Of a stretch of 64,000 nucleotides of DNA, positions 7,793-16,155 are shown in pieces; the first letter of the stretch is position 1, and each line of letters opens with the position of its first letter. This stretch comes from Pseudomonas sp. H1h (GTDB lineage: Bacteria; Pseudomonadota; Gammaproteobacteria; Pseudomonadales; Pseudomonadaceae), in the NCBI RefSeq assembly GCF_000633255.1, contig NZ_AYMJ01000020.1, forward strand, positions 1-64,000. The letters run 5' to 3'. The position numbers and the translations under genes were made by a program. A model generated the notes under the pieces. It worked only from the letters and a program-made list of their open reading frames with translations. It made no database searches and had not been told where the DNA came from.

Positions 7793-9352
7793 ATGCACAC
7801 CCTTTCTACGAGCACCGGTCCCATCCCGCGCCTGCAACTGCGCCACATCAGCAAACGCTACCCCGGTTGTCTGGCCAATGACGCCATCGACCTGAGCATC
7901 GCCCCCGGAGAAATCCACGCCCTGCTCGGCGAGAACGGCGCGGGGAAAAGTACCCTGATGAAGATCATCTACGGCGTCACCCAAGCCGACGCGGGCGAAA
8001 TGCTCTGGCAGGGCCGGCGGGTGAATATCCGCAACCCGGCGCAGGCCAGGCAGTTGGGGATCGGCATGGTGTTCCAGCACTTTTCGCTGTTCGAAACCCT
8101 CAGCGTGGCGCAGAACATTGCCCTGGCGATGGGCGCCAAGGCCGGCACGCCGAAACAATTGGAGCCGAAAATTCGTGACGTGTCGCGCCGCTACGGCATG
8201 GCGCTGGAGCCGGAGCGACTTGTCCACAGCCTGTCGATCGGCGAACGGCAACGGGTGGAAATCATTCGCTGCCTGATGCAGGACATCCGCCTGCTGATCC
8301 TCGACGAGCCGACCTCGGTGCTCACCCCGCAAGAGGCGCACGAGTTGTTCATCACCCTGCGTCGACTGGCGGCCGAGGGCTGCAGCATTCTGTTCATCAG
8401 CCACAAACTCGGTGAAGTGCGCGCGTTGTGCCACAGCGCCACGGTGCTGCGTGGCGGGCGGGTGGCCGGGCATTGCGTGCCGGTTGAATGCTCGGACCAG
8501 CAATTGGCGCAACTGATGGTCGGCGAATCGGCGGCACTGATTGGCGAGTACCCGAAGGTCAGCGGTGGCGCGGCGTTTTTGCAGGTCAGCGGCTTGAGTT
8601 GGCACAACCCCGATCCGTTCGGTTGTTCGCTGGCCGAGATCAACCTGCAGGTGCGCAGCGGGGAAATCGTCGGCATCGCCGGGGTCGCGGGCAATGGCCA
8701 GGACGAATTGCTCGCCCTGCTCAGTGGTGAACAACGCCTGCCGCGCGACAACGCTTCAACGATTACTTTTGCTGATCAAGCGGTCGCTGATTTACGCCCG
8801 GATGCGCGGCGCAAACTCGGGCTGGCGTTTGTTCCGGCCGAGCGTCTGGGGCATGGCGCGGTGCCGGAATTGAGCCTCGCCGACAACGCCCTGCTCACGG
8901 CTTTTCAACAAGGACTGGTGAGCAACGGCTTGATCGAACGCAGCAAAGTCGAAGCCCTCGCCCAACAGATCATTCAGCGTTTTGGCGTGAAAACCCCAAA
9001 CACGCAAACCGCCGCGCGCAGTCTCTCCGGGGGCAACCTGCAGAAATTCATCCTCGGCCGGGAAATCCTCCAGCAACCGAAATTGCTGATCGCCGCGCAC
9101 CCGACCTGGGGTGTGGACGTTGGCGCGGCGGCGACCATTCACCGTGCGCTGATTGCCTTGCGCGATGCCGGCGCGGCGATCCTGGTGATTTCCGAAGACC
9201 TCGACGAACTGTTCCAGATCAGCGACCGCCTCGGCGCCTTGTGCGCCGGGCGACTGTCACCGCTGCAAAACACCGCCGACACCCTGCTGAGCGACGTCGG
9301 CGGCTGGATGGCCGGGCAATTCAACGACACGCCTTCATCGGCCACGCTCTGA
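7793..9352 (+). CDS. ABC transporter ATPase, BMP/nucleoside type
   Basis: A 519-aa double-ABC ATPase of the kind paired with BMP-family binding proteins (YufO/NupA type). The first half has Walker A GENGAGKST, signature LSIGERQRVEI and Walker B LLILDEPTSVL. The second half has a degenerate Walker A (GVAGNGQDEL) and signature LSGGNLQKFILGRE, as usual for RbsA-like ATPases. Start 7793 is where family similarity begins; its ribosome-binding site is weak. Two permeases follow, and the binding protein is encoded separately at 16156. Likely role is energising uptake of purine nucleosides or related compounds. Confidence 0.9.
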   Translation: MHTLSTSTGPIPRLQLRHISKRYPGCLANDAIDLSIAPGEIHALLGENGAGKSTLMKIIYGVTQADAGEMLWQGRRVNIRNPAQARQLGIGMVFQHFSLFETLSVAQNIALAMGAKAGTPKQLEPKIRDVSRRYGMALEPERLVHSLSIGERQRVEIIRCLMQDIRLLILDEPTSVLTPQEAHELFITLRRLAAEGCSILFISHKLGEVRALCHSATVLRGGRVAGHCVPVECSDQQLAQLMVGESAALIGEYPKVSGGAAFLQVSGLSWHNPDPFGCSLAEINLQVRSGEIVGIAGVAGNGQDELLALLSGEQRLPRDNASTITFADQAVADLRPDARRKLGLAFVPAERLGHGAVPELSLADNALLTAFQQGLVSNGLIERSKVEALAQQIIQRFGVKTPNTQTAARSLSGGNLQKFILGREILQQPKLLIAAHPTWGVDVGAAATIHRALIALRDAGAAILVISEDLDELFQISDRLGALCAGRLSPLQNTADTLLSDVGGWMAGQFNDTPSSATL

Positions 9353-9366
9353 CGGAGTTTCCCCCC

Positions 9367-10473
9367 ATGCTGCTTTCCCTCGAACCCCGTGGCCGACAAT
9401 CGCGCCTGATGCTGTGGTGCTCGCCGTTGCTGGCGGCGCTGCTGACACTGGGCTGTGGCTCGCTGCTGTTCATCGCCCTCGGCCATGATCCGCTGCAAAC
9501 CTTGCACACCCTGTTGATTGCGCCGATCAGCGACTTGTATGGCGTCTCCGAATTACTGGTCAAGGCACTGCCGATTCTGCTCTGCGCACTCGGTCTGGCC
9601 GTGGCTTATCAAGCGCGGATCTGGAACATCGGCGCCGAAGGTCAATTGCTGCTCGGTGCGCTTGCCGGCAGTGCATTGGCGGTGAACATCATCGACCTGC
9701 AAAGTCGCTGGGCGCTGGTACTGATTCTGCTCACCGGCACTTTCGCCGGCGGCGCCTGGGCCGGACTGACGGCGTGGTTGCGCACACGCTTCAACGCCAA
9801 TGAAATCCTCACCAGCATCATGCTCAATTACATCGCGCTGAACCTGTTGCTGTTCTGCGTGCACGGCCCGTTGAAGGATCCGGCCGGCTACAACTTCCCC
9901 GAGTCGGCAATGTTCGGTGACGCCAGTCGTTTGCCGCTGTTGATGGAAGATGGCCGGGTACACGCCGGGGTGTATTTCGCATTGCTGGCGCTGGTCGCGG
10001 TGTGGGTGTTGTTGCAGAAAAGCTTTATCGGTTTCCAGATCAAAGTGCTCGGGCTGGACAAGCGCGCGGCGGGATTCGTCGGCTTTCGCCAGAAGCGTCT
10101 GATCTGGCTCGCGCTGTTGATCAGCGGCGGTTTGGCCGGGCTCGCCGGGGTCTGCGAAGTGACCGGGCCGATCGGCCAACTGGTGCCGCAGGTGTCACCG
10201 GGTTACGGCTACGCAGCGATCACCGTGGCGTTCCTCGGCCGGCTCAATCCGCTCGGAATCCTGTTTTCCAGCCTGCTGATGGCGCTGCTGTACATCGGCG
10301 GCGAGAGTGCGCAAATGACGCTCAATCTGCCACAAGCCATCACCCAACTGTTTCAGGGAATGATGCTGTTTTTCCTGCTCGCCTGCGATGTGCTGATTCT
10401 CTATCGGCCACGTCTGAAACTGCGCTGGGCACGGCGCACCTCGACCACCGCCGTAACCGCCGGAGCGCTGTGA
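9367..10473 (+). CDS. ABC transporter permease 1, nucleoside type
   Basis: A 368-aa inner-membrane permease of the branched-chain/ribose type (BPD_transp_2) with about nine hydrophobic segments. It contains the family motif NIGAEGQLLLGALAGS near residues 88-103 and NANEILTSIMLNYIA. The start follows GGAG, 14 nt after the ATPase stop. Its stop overlaps the next start by one base (TGATG), so the two permeases are translationally coupled and probably form a heterodimer. Confidence 0.9.
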   Translation: MLLSLEPRGRQSRLMLWCSPLLAALLTLGCGSLLFIALGHDPLQTLHTLLIAPISDLYGVSELLVKALPILLCALGLAVAYQARIWNIGAEGQLLLGALAGSALAVNIIDLQSRWALVLILLTGTFAGGAWAGLTAWLRTRFNANEILTSIMLNYIALNLLLFCVHGPLKDPAGYNFPESAMFGDASRLPLLMEDGRVHAGVYFALLALVAVWVLLQKSFIGFQIKVLGLDKRAAGFVGFRQKRLIWLALLISGGLAGLAGVCEVTGPIGQLVPQVSPGYGYAAITVAFLGRLNPLGILFSSLLMALLYIGGESAQMTLNLPQAITQLFQGMMLFFLLACDVLILYRPRLKLRWARRTSTTAVTAGAL

Positions 10474-11399
10474 TGGATATCGATCTGTTGAGCAATATTT
10501 TCTACGCCATGGTGCGTTGCGGCACGCCGCTGCTGTTGGTCGCGCTGGGGGAGTTGATCTGCGAGAAGAGCGGTGTGCTCAACCTCGGCCAGGAAGGGAT
10601 GATGCTGTTTGGCGCGGTGATCGGTTTTATCGTCGCCCTCAACAGCGGCAACCTGTGGCTCGGCGTGTTGCTGGCGATGCTCGCGGGGATGCTGTTGTCC
10701 TCGCTGTTTGCCTTGGTGGCGCTGGTGTTCAACGCCAATCAGGTCGCGACCGGGCTGGCGCTGACGATCTTCGGTGTGGGCCTGTCGACCTTTGTCGGCG
10801 CAGCGTGGGTCGGCAAGCCGCTGGCCGGATTCGAGCCGTTGGCGATTCCGTACTTGAGCGAAATTCCGCTGATCGGGCGGATGCTGTTTGCTCAGGATCT
10901 GCTGGTGTACCTGTCGTTCGCCCTGTTTGCGCTGGTGGCGTGGGTGATCATCAAGAGTCGTGTCGGGCTGATCATTCAGGCGGTTGGCGAGAACCCGGAT
11001 GCGGCCAGTGCGATGGGGTTGCCGGTGCTGACCGTGCGTACCCTGGCGGTGCTGTTCGGCGGGGCGATGGCCGGTCTGGCCGGGGCGTATCTGTCGCTGG
11101 CGTACACGCCGATGTGGGCTGAAAACATGACCGCCGGGCGCGGCTGGATTGCGCTGGCACTGGTGGTGTTTGCCAGTTGGCGGGTGTGGCGCCTGCTGCT
11201 CGGGGCGTATCTGTTTGGCCTCGCCAGCATCCTGCACCTGGTGGCGCAGGGGTTGGGGCTGGCGATTCCTTCGAGTCTGCTGGCGATGCTGCCGTATGTG
11301 GCGACGATTGTGGTGTTGGTGCTGTTGTCGCGGGATGCGATCCGGACTCGGCTGTATGCGCCGGTGTCGTTGGGGCAGCCGTGGCAGTCAGGGCATTAA
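10473..11399 (+). CDS. ABC transporter permease 2, nucleoside type
   Basis: A 308-aa second BPD_transp_2 permease with eight or so membrane segments. Family motif VLNLGQEGMMLFGAVIGF is at residues 35-52 and the cytoplasmic coupling segment VGENPDAASAMGLPV near residue 170. The start overlaps the stop of permease 1. It completes the membrane part of the nucleoside importer; a REP pair follows directly. Confidence 0.9.
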   Translation: MDIDLLSNIFYAMVRCGTPLLLVALGELICEKSGVLNLGQEGMMLFGAVIGFIVALNSGNLWLGVLLAMLAGMLLSSLFALVALVFNANQVATGLALTIFGVGLSTFVGAAWVGKPLAGFEPLAIPYLSEIPLIGRMLFAQDLLVYLSFALFALVAWVIIKSRVGLIIQAVGENPDAASAMGLPVLTVRTLAVLFGGAMAGLAGAYLSLAYTPMWAENMTAGRGWIALALVVFASWRVWRLLLGAYLFGLASILHLVAQGLGLAIPSSLLAMLPYVATIVVLVLLSRDAIRTRLYAPVSLGQPWQSGH

Positions 11400-11420
11400 A
11401 GCGGTGACCCTGTTGGCCTC

Positions 11421-11509
11421 TTCGCGAGCAAGCCCGCTCCCACAGTGTCCGTGTCGTATACAGAACTCGTCAAAGACACTAAACCTGTGGGAGCGGGCTT
11501 GCTCGCGAA
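11421..11509. repeat. REP pair (BIME) 1
   Basis: Inverted arms TTCGCGAGCAAGCCCGCTCC (11421-) and TGTGGGAGCGGGCTTGCTCG (11486-) around a 40-bp spacer. It lies between convergent genes; the right arm is read through by the end of the minus-strand membrane-protein gene. Confidence 0.9.
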
Positions 11510-11895
11510 GGCGTCCGAACAGGCAACACCTGAGCCACGCCCCACGCCAACTCGAAGACCAGAAAACCCACCAGCAATGAACTGGCGCCATGGGCCAAGG
11601 CATACCCCTGCCAGGCCGCAAACAGAAACCGCGCCACCGCGTCATAGCGCCCATACACCGGTTGCGGATCACGAATCCGCAGCACCGCCCACACGCAAAC
11701 CACCGAACCCAACAGATTCGCCATCAACATATGCACAGGCTGAAACGCCGGCAGTTCACCTGGCAAATTCAGCGCTGTCAAAAAACCATGCAACGCGACA
11801 AAACTCCACGGCGTGGCAAACGCGCCCGTGACGATCAGGTCATACCAGGCACTGCCGCGCACCACATTGCGATACTGGGTCGAAGTCCACATCAT
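11479..11895 (-). CDS. small membrane protein of unknown function
   Basis: A 138-aa protein with four likely membrane helices. The start at 11895 follows GGAGCAAGG on the minus strand. The last residues (RASPLPQV) are encoded by the REP arm at 11486-11509, so the repeat supplies the C-terminus and the stop codon. It is divergent from a MerR-type regulator, with a MerR-style promoter between them reading toward this gene, which suggests direct control. I do not recognise a characterised homologue. Confidence 0.72.
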   Translation of the reverse strand: MMWTSTQYRNVVRGSAWYDLIVTGAFATPWSFVALHGFLTALNLPGELPAFQPVHMLMANLLGSVVCVWAVLRIRDPQPVYGRYDAVARFLFAAWQGYALAHGASSLLVGFLVFELAWGVAQVLPVRTPSRASPLPQV

Positions 11896-11923
11896 CCTTG
11901 CTCCAAAAATTGAGGAGCAACCA

Positions 11924-11954
11924 CGGTAAAGCCTGGAGTATGCTCCAGGGTCAA
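11924..11954 (-). promoter_or_regulatory. MerR-type promoter and operator
   Basis: Perfect palindrome CCTGGAG-TATG-CTCCAGG (11932-11949) lies between a -35 TTGACC (11949-11954, minus) and a -10-like TTTACC (11925-11930). The 18-19 bp spacer with a central palindrome is the hallmark of promoters activated by MerR-family proteins. It reads toward the small membrane protein. Confidence 0.72.
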
Positions 11955-11974
11955 GACCTCTTTTGAGACCCAGC

Positions 11975-12331
11975 ATGCGCATCGGTGAATTAGCCCAGGC
12001 CAGCGCCGTCAGCCGCGATACCTTGCGTTTCTACGAGCAGCGCGGGTTGATCGCGGCGCAGCGCAGTGCCAACGGTTATCGCGACTACCCGCCGGAAATG
12101 CTGCAACTGGTGCTCTACATCAAGACCGCGCAGCGTCTGGGTTTTACCCTCGGCGAAATCGGCAACAGCGTCGCCGCGTTGTGGAACGCGCCCGAACCGG
12201 ACCATGCCGTGGCACAACTGCTGCGCGACAAACTGCAATTGATCGAAACCCGCATGAGCGAGCTCGATGTGTTGCGACGAGAGTTGCAACAACGGCTCGG
12301 TCAGGCGTGTCCATTGAATCCTGAACCCTGA
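11975..12331 (+). CDS. MerR-family transcriptional regulator
   Basis: A 118-aa MerR protein: winged helix at residues 1-70 (MRIGELAQASAVSRDTLRFYE, then NGYRDYP), followed by a coiled-coil dimerisation helix. It ends after a single Cys in GQACPLNPEP, so a metal-binding loop of CueR type is absent and the signal is probably organic or redox. Start 11975 is the family start. The SDR gene follows after 17 bp, and the operator upstream faces the membrane-protein gene. Confidence 0.85.
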   Translation: MRIGELAQASAVSRDTLRFYEQRGLIAAQRSANGYRDYPPEMLQLVLYIKTAQRLGFTLGEIGNSVAALWNAPEPDHAVAQLLRDKLQLIETRMSELDVLRRELQQRLGQACPLNPEP

Positions 12332-12348
12332 CTTTCAAGGAACCCATC

Positions 12349-13035
12349 ATGTCCCAGGCAAAACATGCACTGATCATCGGCGCTTCCCGTGGCTTGGGCC
12401 TCGGGTTGGTGAAAACCCTGCTGGCCGATGGCTGGCAAGTGACCGCCACCGTGCGCAACCCGCAGAAGGCCGAGGCGCTGCAAGCGCTGGGCAAGGTGCG
12501 CATCGAGAAACTCGACATGGACGATCAGCAGGCGGTGATCGCCCTGAGCCAACAGCTCAAGGGCGAAACCTTCGACCTGCTGTTCGTCAACGCCGGGGTC
12601 AAAGGCCCGGAGGTGCAGACGCCGGGCGGCGCGACACTGGCTGAAGTCGGCCAACTGTTCTTCACCAACGCCGTGGCGCCGATCAATCTGGCGCAACGCT
12701 TTGTCGGGCAGATCCGCGACGGCAGCGGCGTGCTGGCGTTCATGAGTTCCGGGCTGGGCAGCGTGACCGTACCTGACGCACCGGAGCTGGCGCTGTACAA
12801 GGCAAGCAAGGCCGCGCTGAACTCGATGACCAACAGCTTCGTCACGCAATTGGGCGAGCAGAAACTCACTGTTCTATCGCTGCATCCGGGCTGGGTAAAG
12901 ACCGACATGGGGGGTGAAGGTGCCGACCTTGATGTAGACACCAGCACCCGCGGGCTGGTTGATCAGGTGAATGCGTATACCGGCAAGGGCGGACATCACT
13001 TCATCAACTACAAGGGCGAAACCATTCCCTGGTAA
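12349..13035 (+). CDS. short-chain dehydrogenase/reductase
   Basis: A 228-aa classical SDR. The Rossmann motif is GASRGLG (residues 10-16), followed by NAG (about residue 82), catalytic Ser in FMSSGLG and YKASK near residue 148. The substrate cannot be told from the sequence. It lies directly downstream of the MerR regulator and probably shares its message, forming a small inducible module with the divergent membrane protein. Confidence 0.85.
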   Translation: MSQAKHALIIGASRGLGLGLVKTLLADGWQVTATVRNPQKAEALQALGKVRIEKLDMDDQQAVIALSQQLKGETFDLLFVNAGVKGPEVQTPGGATLAEVGQLFFTNAVAPINLAQRFVGQIRDGSGVLAFMSSGLGSVTVPDAPELALYKASKAALNSMTNSFVTQLGEQKLTVLSLHPGWVKTDMGGEGADLDVDTSTRGLVDQVNAYTGKGGHHFINYKGETIPW

Positions 13036-13051
13036 GCACCGAGGATGCAAA

Positions 13052-13138
13052 TGTGGGAGCGGGCTTGCTCGCGAATGCGGTGTGTCTGCGCCAGAGGTTC
13101 CAACTGAGACGACGCTTTCGCGAGCAAGCCCACTCCCA
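13052..13138. repeat. REP pair (BIME) 2
   Basis: Inverted REP arms at 13052-13074 and 13117-13138, directly behind the SDR stop. The right arm carries CCCACTCCC in place of CCCGCTCCC. Confidence 0.9.
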
Positions 13139-13151
13139 TAACGGGATTGTG

Positions 13152-13192
13152 TGTTGTCCTGTCGGGTCGGGCTTGCCCGATGCAGCAATTTG
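13152..13192 (+). promoter_or_regulatory. element shared with the BMP gene upstream region
   Basis: TGTTGTCCTGT (13152-13162) and CAGCAATTTG (13183-13192) recur in the same order at 16090-16100 and 16105-16114 before the BMP binding-protein gene. Here the two words are 20 bp apart instead of 4, with a TCGGGCTTGCCCGA palindrome in between, and the GG and GC of the sigma54-like core are lost. Confidence 0.45.
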
Positions 13193-13292
13193 TTTGACAC
13201 TGCGCACCTCGTCCTCGCGGCGACCCTGGATCAGCAGACAGGGCATCACTGAGCTGGCAACCCTGAACCCAACTTTCAGAGGAGCCGGCAAA

Positions 13293-14651
13293 ATGCCCGC
13301 GACCCGTACCTGGTTAAAAAATCCCCTCGCCATTTTCACAGCCAACGCGCTTGATGCCCGTGGCGGCCTGGTGCTGCAAGACGGCGTCATCGTCGAAGTT
13401 CTCGCGGCCGGTCAGCAACCGTCCACACCGTGCAATGAAGTGTTCGATGCCCGCGAGCATGTGATCCTGCCGGGCCTGATCAACACCCATCACCATTTCT
13501 ATCAAACCCTGACTCGCGCCTGGGCGCCGGTGGTCAATCAGCCGTTGTTCCCATGGCTGAAGACCCTGTACCCGGTGTGGGCGCGGCTGACACCGGAAAA
13601 ACTCGCCCTCGCCACCAAGGTCGCGCTGGCTGAACTGCTGCTCTCCGGTTGCACCACCGCAGCTGACCACCATTATCTGTTCCCGGACGGCCTGGAAAAC
13701 GCCATCGACGTGCAAGTCGACACCGTGCGTGAACTGGGCATGCGCGCCATGCTCACCCGCGGCTCGATGAGCCTCGGCGAGAAGGACGGTGGCCTGCCAC
13801 CGCAGCAGACCGTGCAAGAAGGTCAGGTGATTCTCGACGACAGTCAGCGCCTGATACACGAGTACCACGAGCGTGGTGACGGTGCGCAGATTCAGATCGC
13901 GCTGGCACCGTGCTCGCCGTTTTCGGTGACCCCGGAAATCATGTCGGCCAGCGCCGAACTGGCGAACAAATTAGACGTGCGCCTGCACACGCACCTGGCG
14001 GAAACCCTCGACGAAGAAGATTTCTGCCTGCAGCGCTTCGGCCTGCGCACCGTCGATTATCTGGACAGCGTCGGCTGGCTCGGCCCGCGCACCTGGCTGG
14101 CCCACGGCATCCATTTCAACCCGGACGAAATCGCCCGCCTCGGCCAGGCCGGCACCGGTATCTGCCATTGCCCGAGCTCGAACATGCGCTTGGCGTCCGG
14201 CATCTGCCCGAGCATCGATCTGACCGATGCCGGCGCGTTGTTCGGTCTGGGCGTGGACGGTTCAGCCTCCAACGACGCATCGAACATGATCCTCGAAGCG
14301 CGGCAGGCGCTGTATATCCAGCGCCTGCGTTACGGCGCCGAGAAAATCACTCCGGAGCGCGTGCTGGGTTGGGCAACCAAGGGCTCGGCGAGCCTGTTGG
14401 GGCGTACCGACATCGGCGAACTGGCGGTGGGCAAACAGGCGGATCTGGCGTTGTTCAAACTGGATGAACTGCGTTTCTCCGGCAGCCACGATCCGGTTTC
14501 GGCGTTGCTGCTGTGCGGCGCCGATCGGGCGGATCGGGTGATGATTGGCGGCAAGTGGCGTGTGGTTGATGGTCAGGTTGAAGGGCTGGATCTCAAAGGC
14601 CTGATTGCCGATCACAGCCAGGCGGCTCGCCAGTTGATCGCCGGCACCTGA
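13293..14651 (+). CDS. 8-oxoguanine deaminase (amidohydrolase)
   Basis: A 452-aa amidohydrolase closely resembling, from memory, PA0142, shown to deaminate 8-oxoguanine to urate. Metal-binding NTHHHF is near residue 66, HTHLAE near 235, a His in LAHGIHF near 270 and catalytic Asp in GVDGSASND near 325. Start 13293 is preceded by GGAG and matches where the family begins. It sits between a nucleoside ABC transporter and its binding protein, so it probably processes imported or damage-derived oxidised purine. Guanine or related triazines are alternative substrates. Confidence 0.85.
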   Translation: MPATRTWLKNPLAIFTANALDARGGLVLQDGVIVEVLAAGQQPSTPCNEVFDAREHVILPGLINTHHHFYQTLTRAWAPVVNQPLFPWLKTLYPVWARLTPEKLALATKVALAELLLSGCTTAADHHYLFPDGLENAIDVQVDTVRELGMRAMLTRGSMSLGEKDGGLPPQQTVQEGQVILDDSQRLIHEYHERGDGAQIQIALAPCSPFSVTPEIMSASAELANKLDVRLHTHLAETLDEEDFCLQRFGLRTVDYLDSVGWLGPRTWLAHGIHFNPDEIARLGQAGTGICHCPSSNMRLASGICPSIDLTDAGALFGLGVDGSASNDASNMILEARQALYIQRLRYGAEKITPERVLGWATKGSASLLGRTDIGELAVGKQADLALFKLDELRFSGSHDPVSALLLCGADRADRVMIGGKWRVVDGQVEGLDLKGLIADHSQAARQLIAGT

Positions 14652-14669
14652 TACACCGCTGATCAAACC

Positions 14670-14759
14670 TGTGGGAGCGGGCTTGCTCGCGAAGGCGTCT
14701 TGTCAGTCAACATTTGAGCTGGCTGACACTCCGCTTTCGCGAGCAAGCCCGCTCCCACA
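14670..14759. repeat. REP pair (BIME) 3
   Basis: Inverted REP arms at 14670-14692 and 14736-14759 between the convergent 8-oxoguanine deaminase and antiporter genes; probably also acts as a bidirectional stem-loop at the 3' ends. Confidence 0.9.
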
Positions 14760-14777
14760 TCTGGTTTTGTGGTGGGC

Positions 14778-15869
14778 TCAAAGACCGAGCAGGGAGAGCA
14801 TGATGAACGTCGCAAACAGTACAAAGTGGGTCATGCCTTCGATGGCATTGGTCTCGCCGTCATTCAGGTTGATCGCACTGACGATCAGCGTGATGAAGAT
14901 CATCACCGTCTGCACCGGGGTCATCGCCATTTGAAACGGCTGGCCAGTGTACAGCGCCATCGCTTCCATCACCGGCACGGTCAGAATCACCGTCGACAAT
15001 GACGCGCCCATGGCAATGTTGACCACCGACTGCATACGGTTGGCCAAGGCAGCCCGCAACGCCGTCAAAATCTCCGGCGCTGCCGAAATCGCCGCCACCA
15101 GAATCGCCGTGATCACCGGCGGTGCGCCCGTGCCTTCCAGGCCCAGATCGAGGGTCTTGGACATCACTTCGGCCAGTGCGCCGATCACCACCACCCCGAA
15201 CACCAGAATGCCGATCGACCACGCCAGGCTCAGCGGTTTTGGTTCATCCTCGACAGGTTCTTTCTTGCGGCGTTTGTCCGGGTAGCTGTAGCTGAAAAAG
15301 TAGCTGTGCGGGCCAACCTGCATCCGCAGGAACAACGCATAAAGCACCACCATCGCGCCGATGGTGAACGCCGAATAGACCTTCCAGTTGGCCGCCGGAA
15401 TGAACTCCGGCACCACCATCGAAACACCCATGGCGGTGAGAATCATCACGCTGTAACTGCGCGCCGAATCGTCGTTGTACGACTGTTCGCCATGCTTGAG
15501 CCCGCCCATCAACGCAGCGAGGCCGAGGATGCCGTTGATATCGAGCATCACCGCCGAATAAATCGTGTCACGCACCAGCGTGGCCGACGCTTCGTTGCTC
15601 ATCATGATCGCCAGGATCACCACTTCCACCAGCACCGCCGCGAGGGTCAGGATCATCGTGCCGTAAGGGTCACCGACTTTTTCCGCGAGCAGTTCGGCCT
15701 GATGGGCGACACGCATCGAGGCGGCGACAATGAAGGCGATCAGCACCAGGCCAGAGATCAACGCGACAATCTGGCCGCTGTGCAACATCCAGTGTTCCAG
15801 CGGATAAGCGACGCACGCGGCAATCACCGCCAGCAGCAGAAAGCTTTCTTGCTTGAGGATCGTGAGCAT
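14778..15869 (-). CDS. calcium (sodium)/proton antiporter, ChaA-like
   Basis: A 363-aa integral membrane protein of the CaCA superfamily with about eleven hydrophobic segments. The alpha-repeat motifs are visible: ILTLAAVLVEVVILAIMM near residues 70-90 and AISAAPEILTALRAALANRM near 255-275, with acidic residues in membrane positions as in ChaA. It would export Ca2+, Na+ or K+ in exchange for protons. It is convergent to the purine genes and independent of them. Confidence 0.83.
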   Translation of the reverse strand: MLTILKQESFLLLAVIAACVAYPLEHWMLHSGQIVALISGLVLIAFIVAASMRVAHQAELLAEKVGDPYGTMILTLAAVLVEVVILAIMMSNEASATLVRDTIYSAVMLDINGILGLAALMGGLKHGEQSYNDDSARSYSVMILTAMGVSMVVPEFIPAANWKVYSAFTIGAMVVLYALFLRMQVGPHSYFFSYSYPDKRRKKEPVEDEPKPLSLAWSIGILVFGVVVIGALAEVMSKTLDLGLEGTGAPPVITAILVAAISAAPEILTALRAALANRMQSVVNIAMGASLSTVILTVPVMEAMALYTGQPFQMAMTPVQTVMIFITLIVSAINLNDGETNAIEGMTHFVLFATFIMLSLLGL

Positions 15870-16000
15870 GGCGGGCCTTTTGCCGAGAGGTTCGAATGAG
15901 CTACTGACTGCGGCGTGGCGCTAACGTTTCGTTACACCTTAGCGCACCAGTGGATGGCAGTTGATTTCAGCCATGCACTTTTATCGTTCCTGCCGGCCTC

Positions 16001-16064
16001 TTCGCGAGCAAGCCCGCTCCCACATTGGAATGCGATCTCCTGTGGGAGCGGGCTTGCTCGCGAA
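16001..16064. repeat. REP pair (BIME) 4
   Basis: Short-spacer REP pair (arms 16001-16025 and 16041-16064) in the upstream region of the BMP gene. Confidence 0.9.
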
Positions 16065-16089
16065 GGCTGCGACTCGGTTTCGACTTGTT

Positions 16090-16116
16090 TGTTGTCCTGT
16101 TGGTCAGCAATTTGCA
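16090..16116 (+). promoter_or_regulatory. sigma54-like element and shared motif before the BMP gene
   Basis: TGTTGTCCTGT (16090-16100) is followed at once by TGGTCAGCAATTTGCA (16101-16116), which has GG-N10-GC spacing and the form TGG-N-CAG-N4-TTGCW also found at 4481 and 7739. The ATG lies 40 nt downstream, a fitting leader. Confidence 0.45.
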
Positions 16117-16155
16117 TTGCCCCCGACCACACACAACAAAATGGAGTTCGAATTC

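Noticed and set aside
14670..14692. GG-N10-GC match in REP arms as RpoN promoters
   Set aside because: Every REP arm of this class has it regardless of gene orientation, so it is a property of the repeat.
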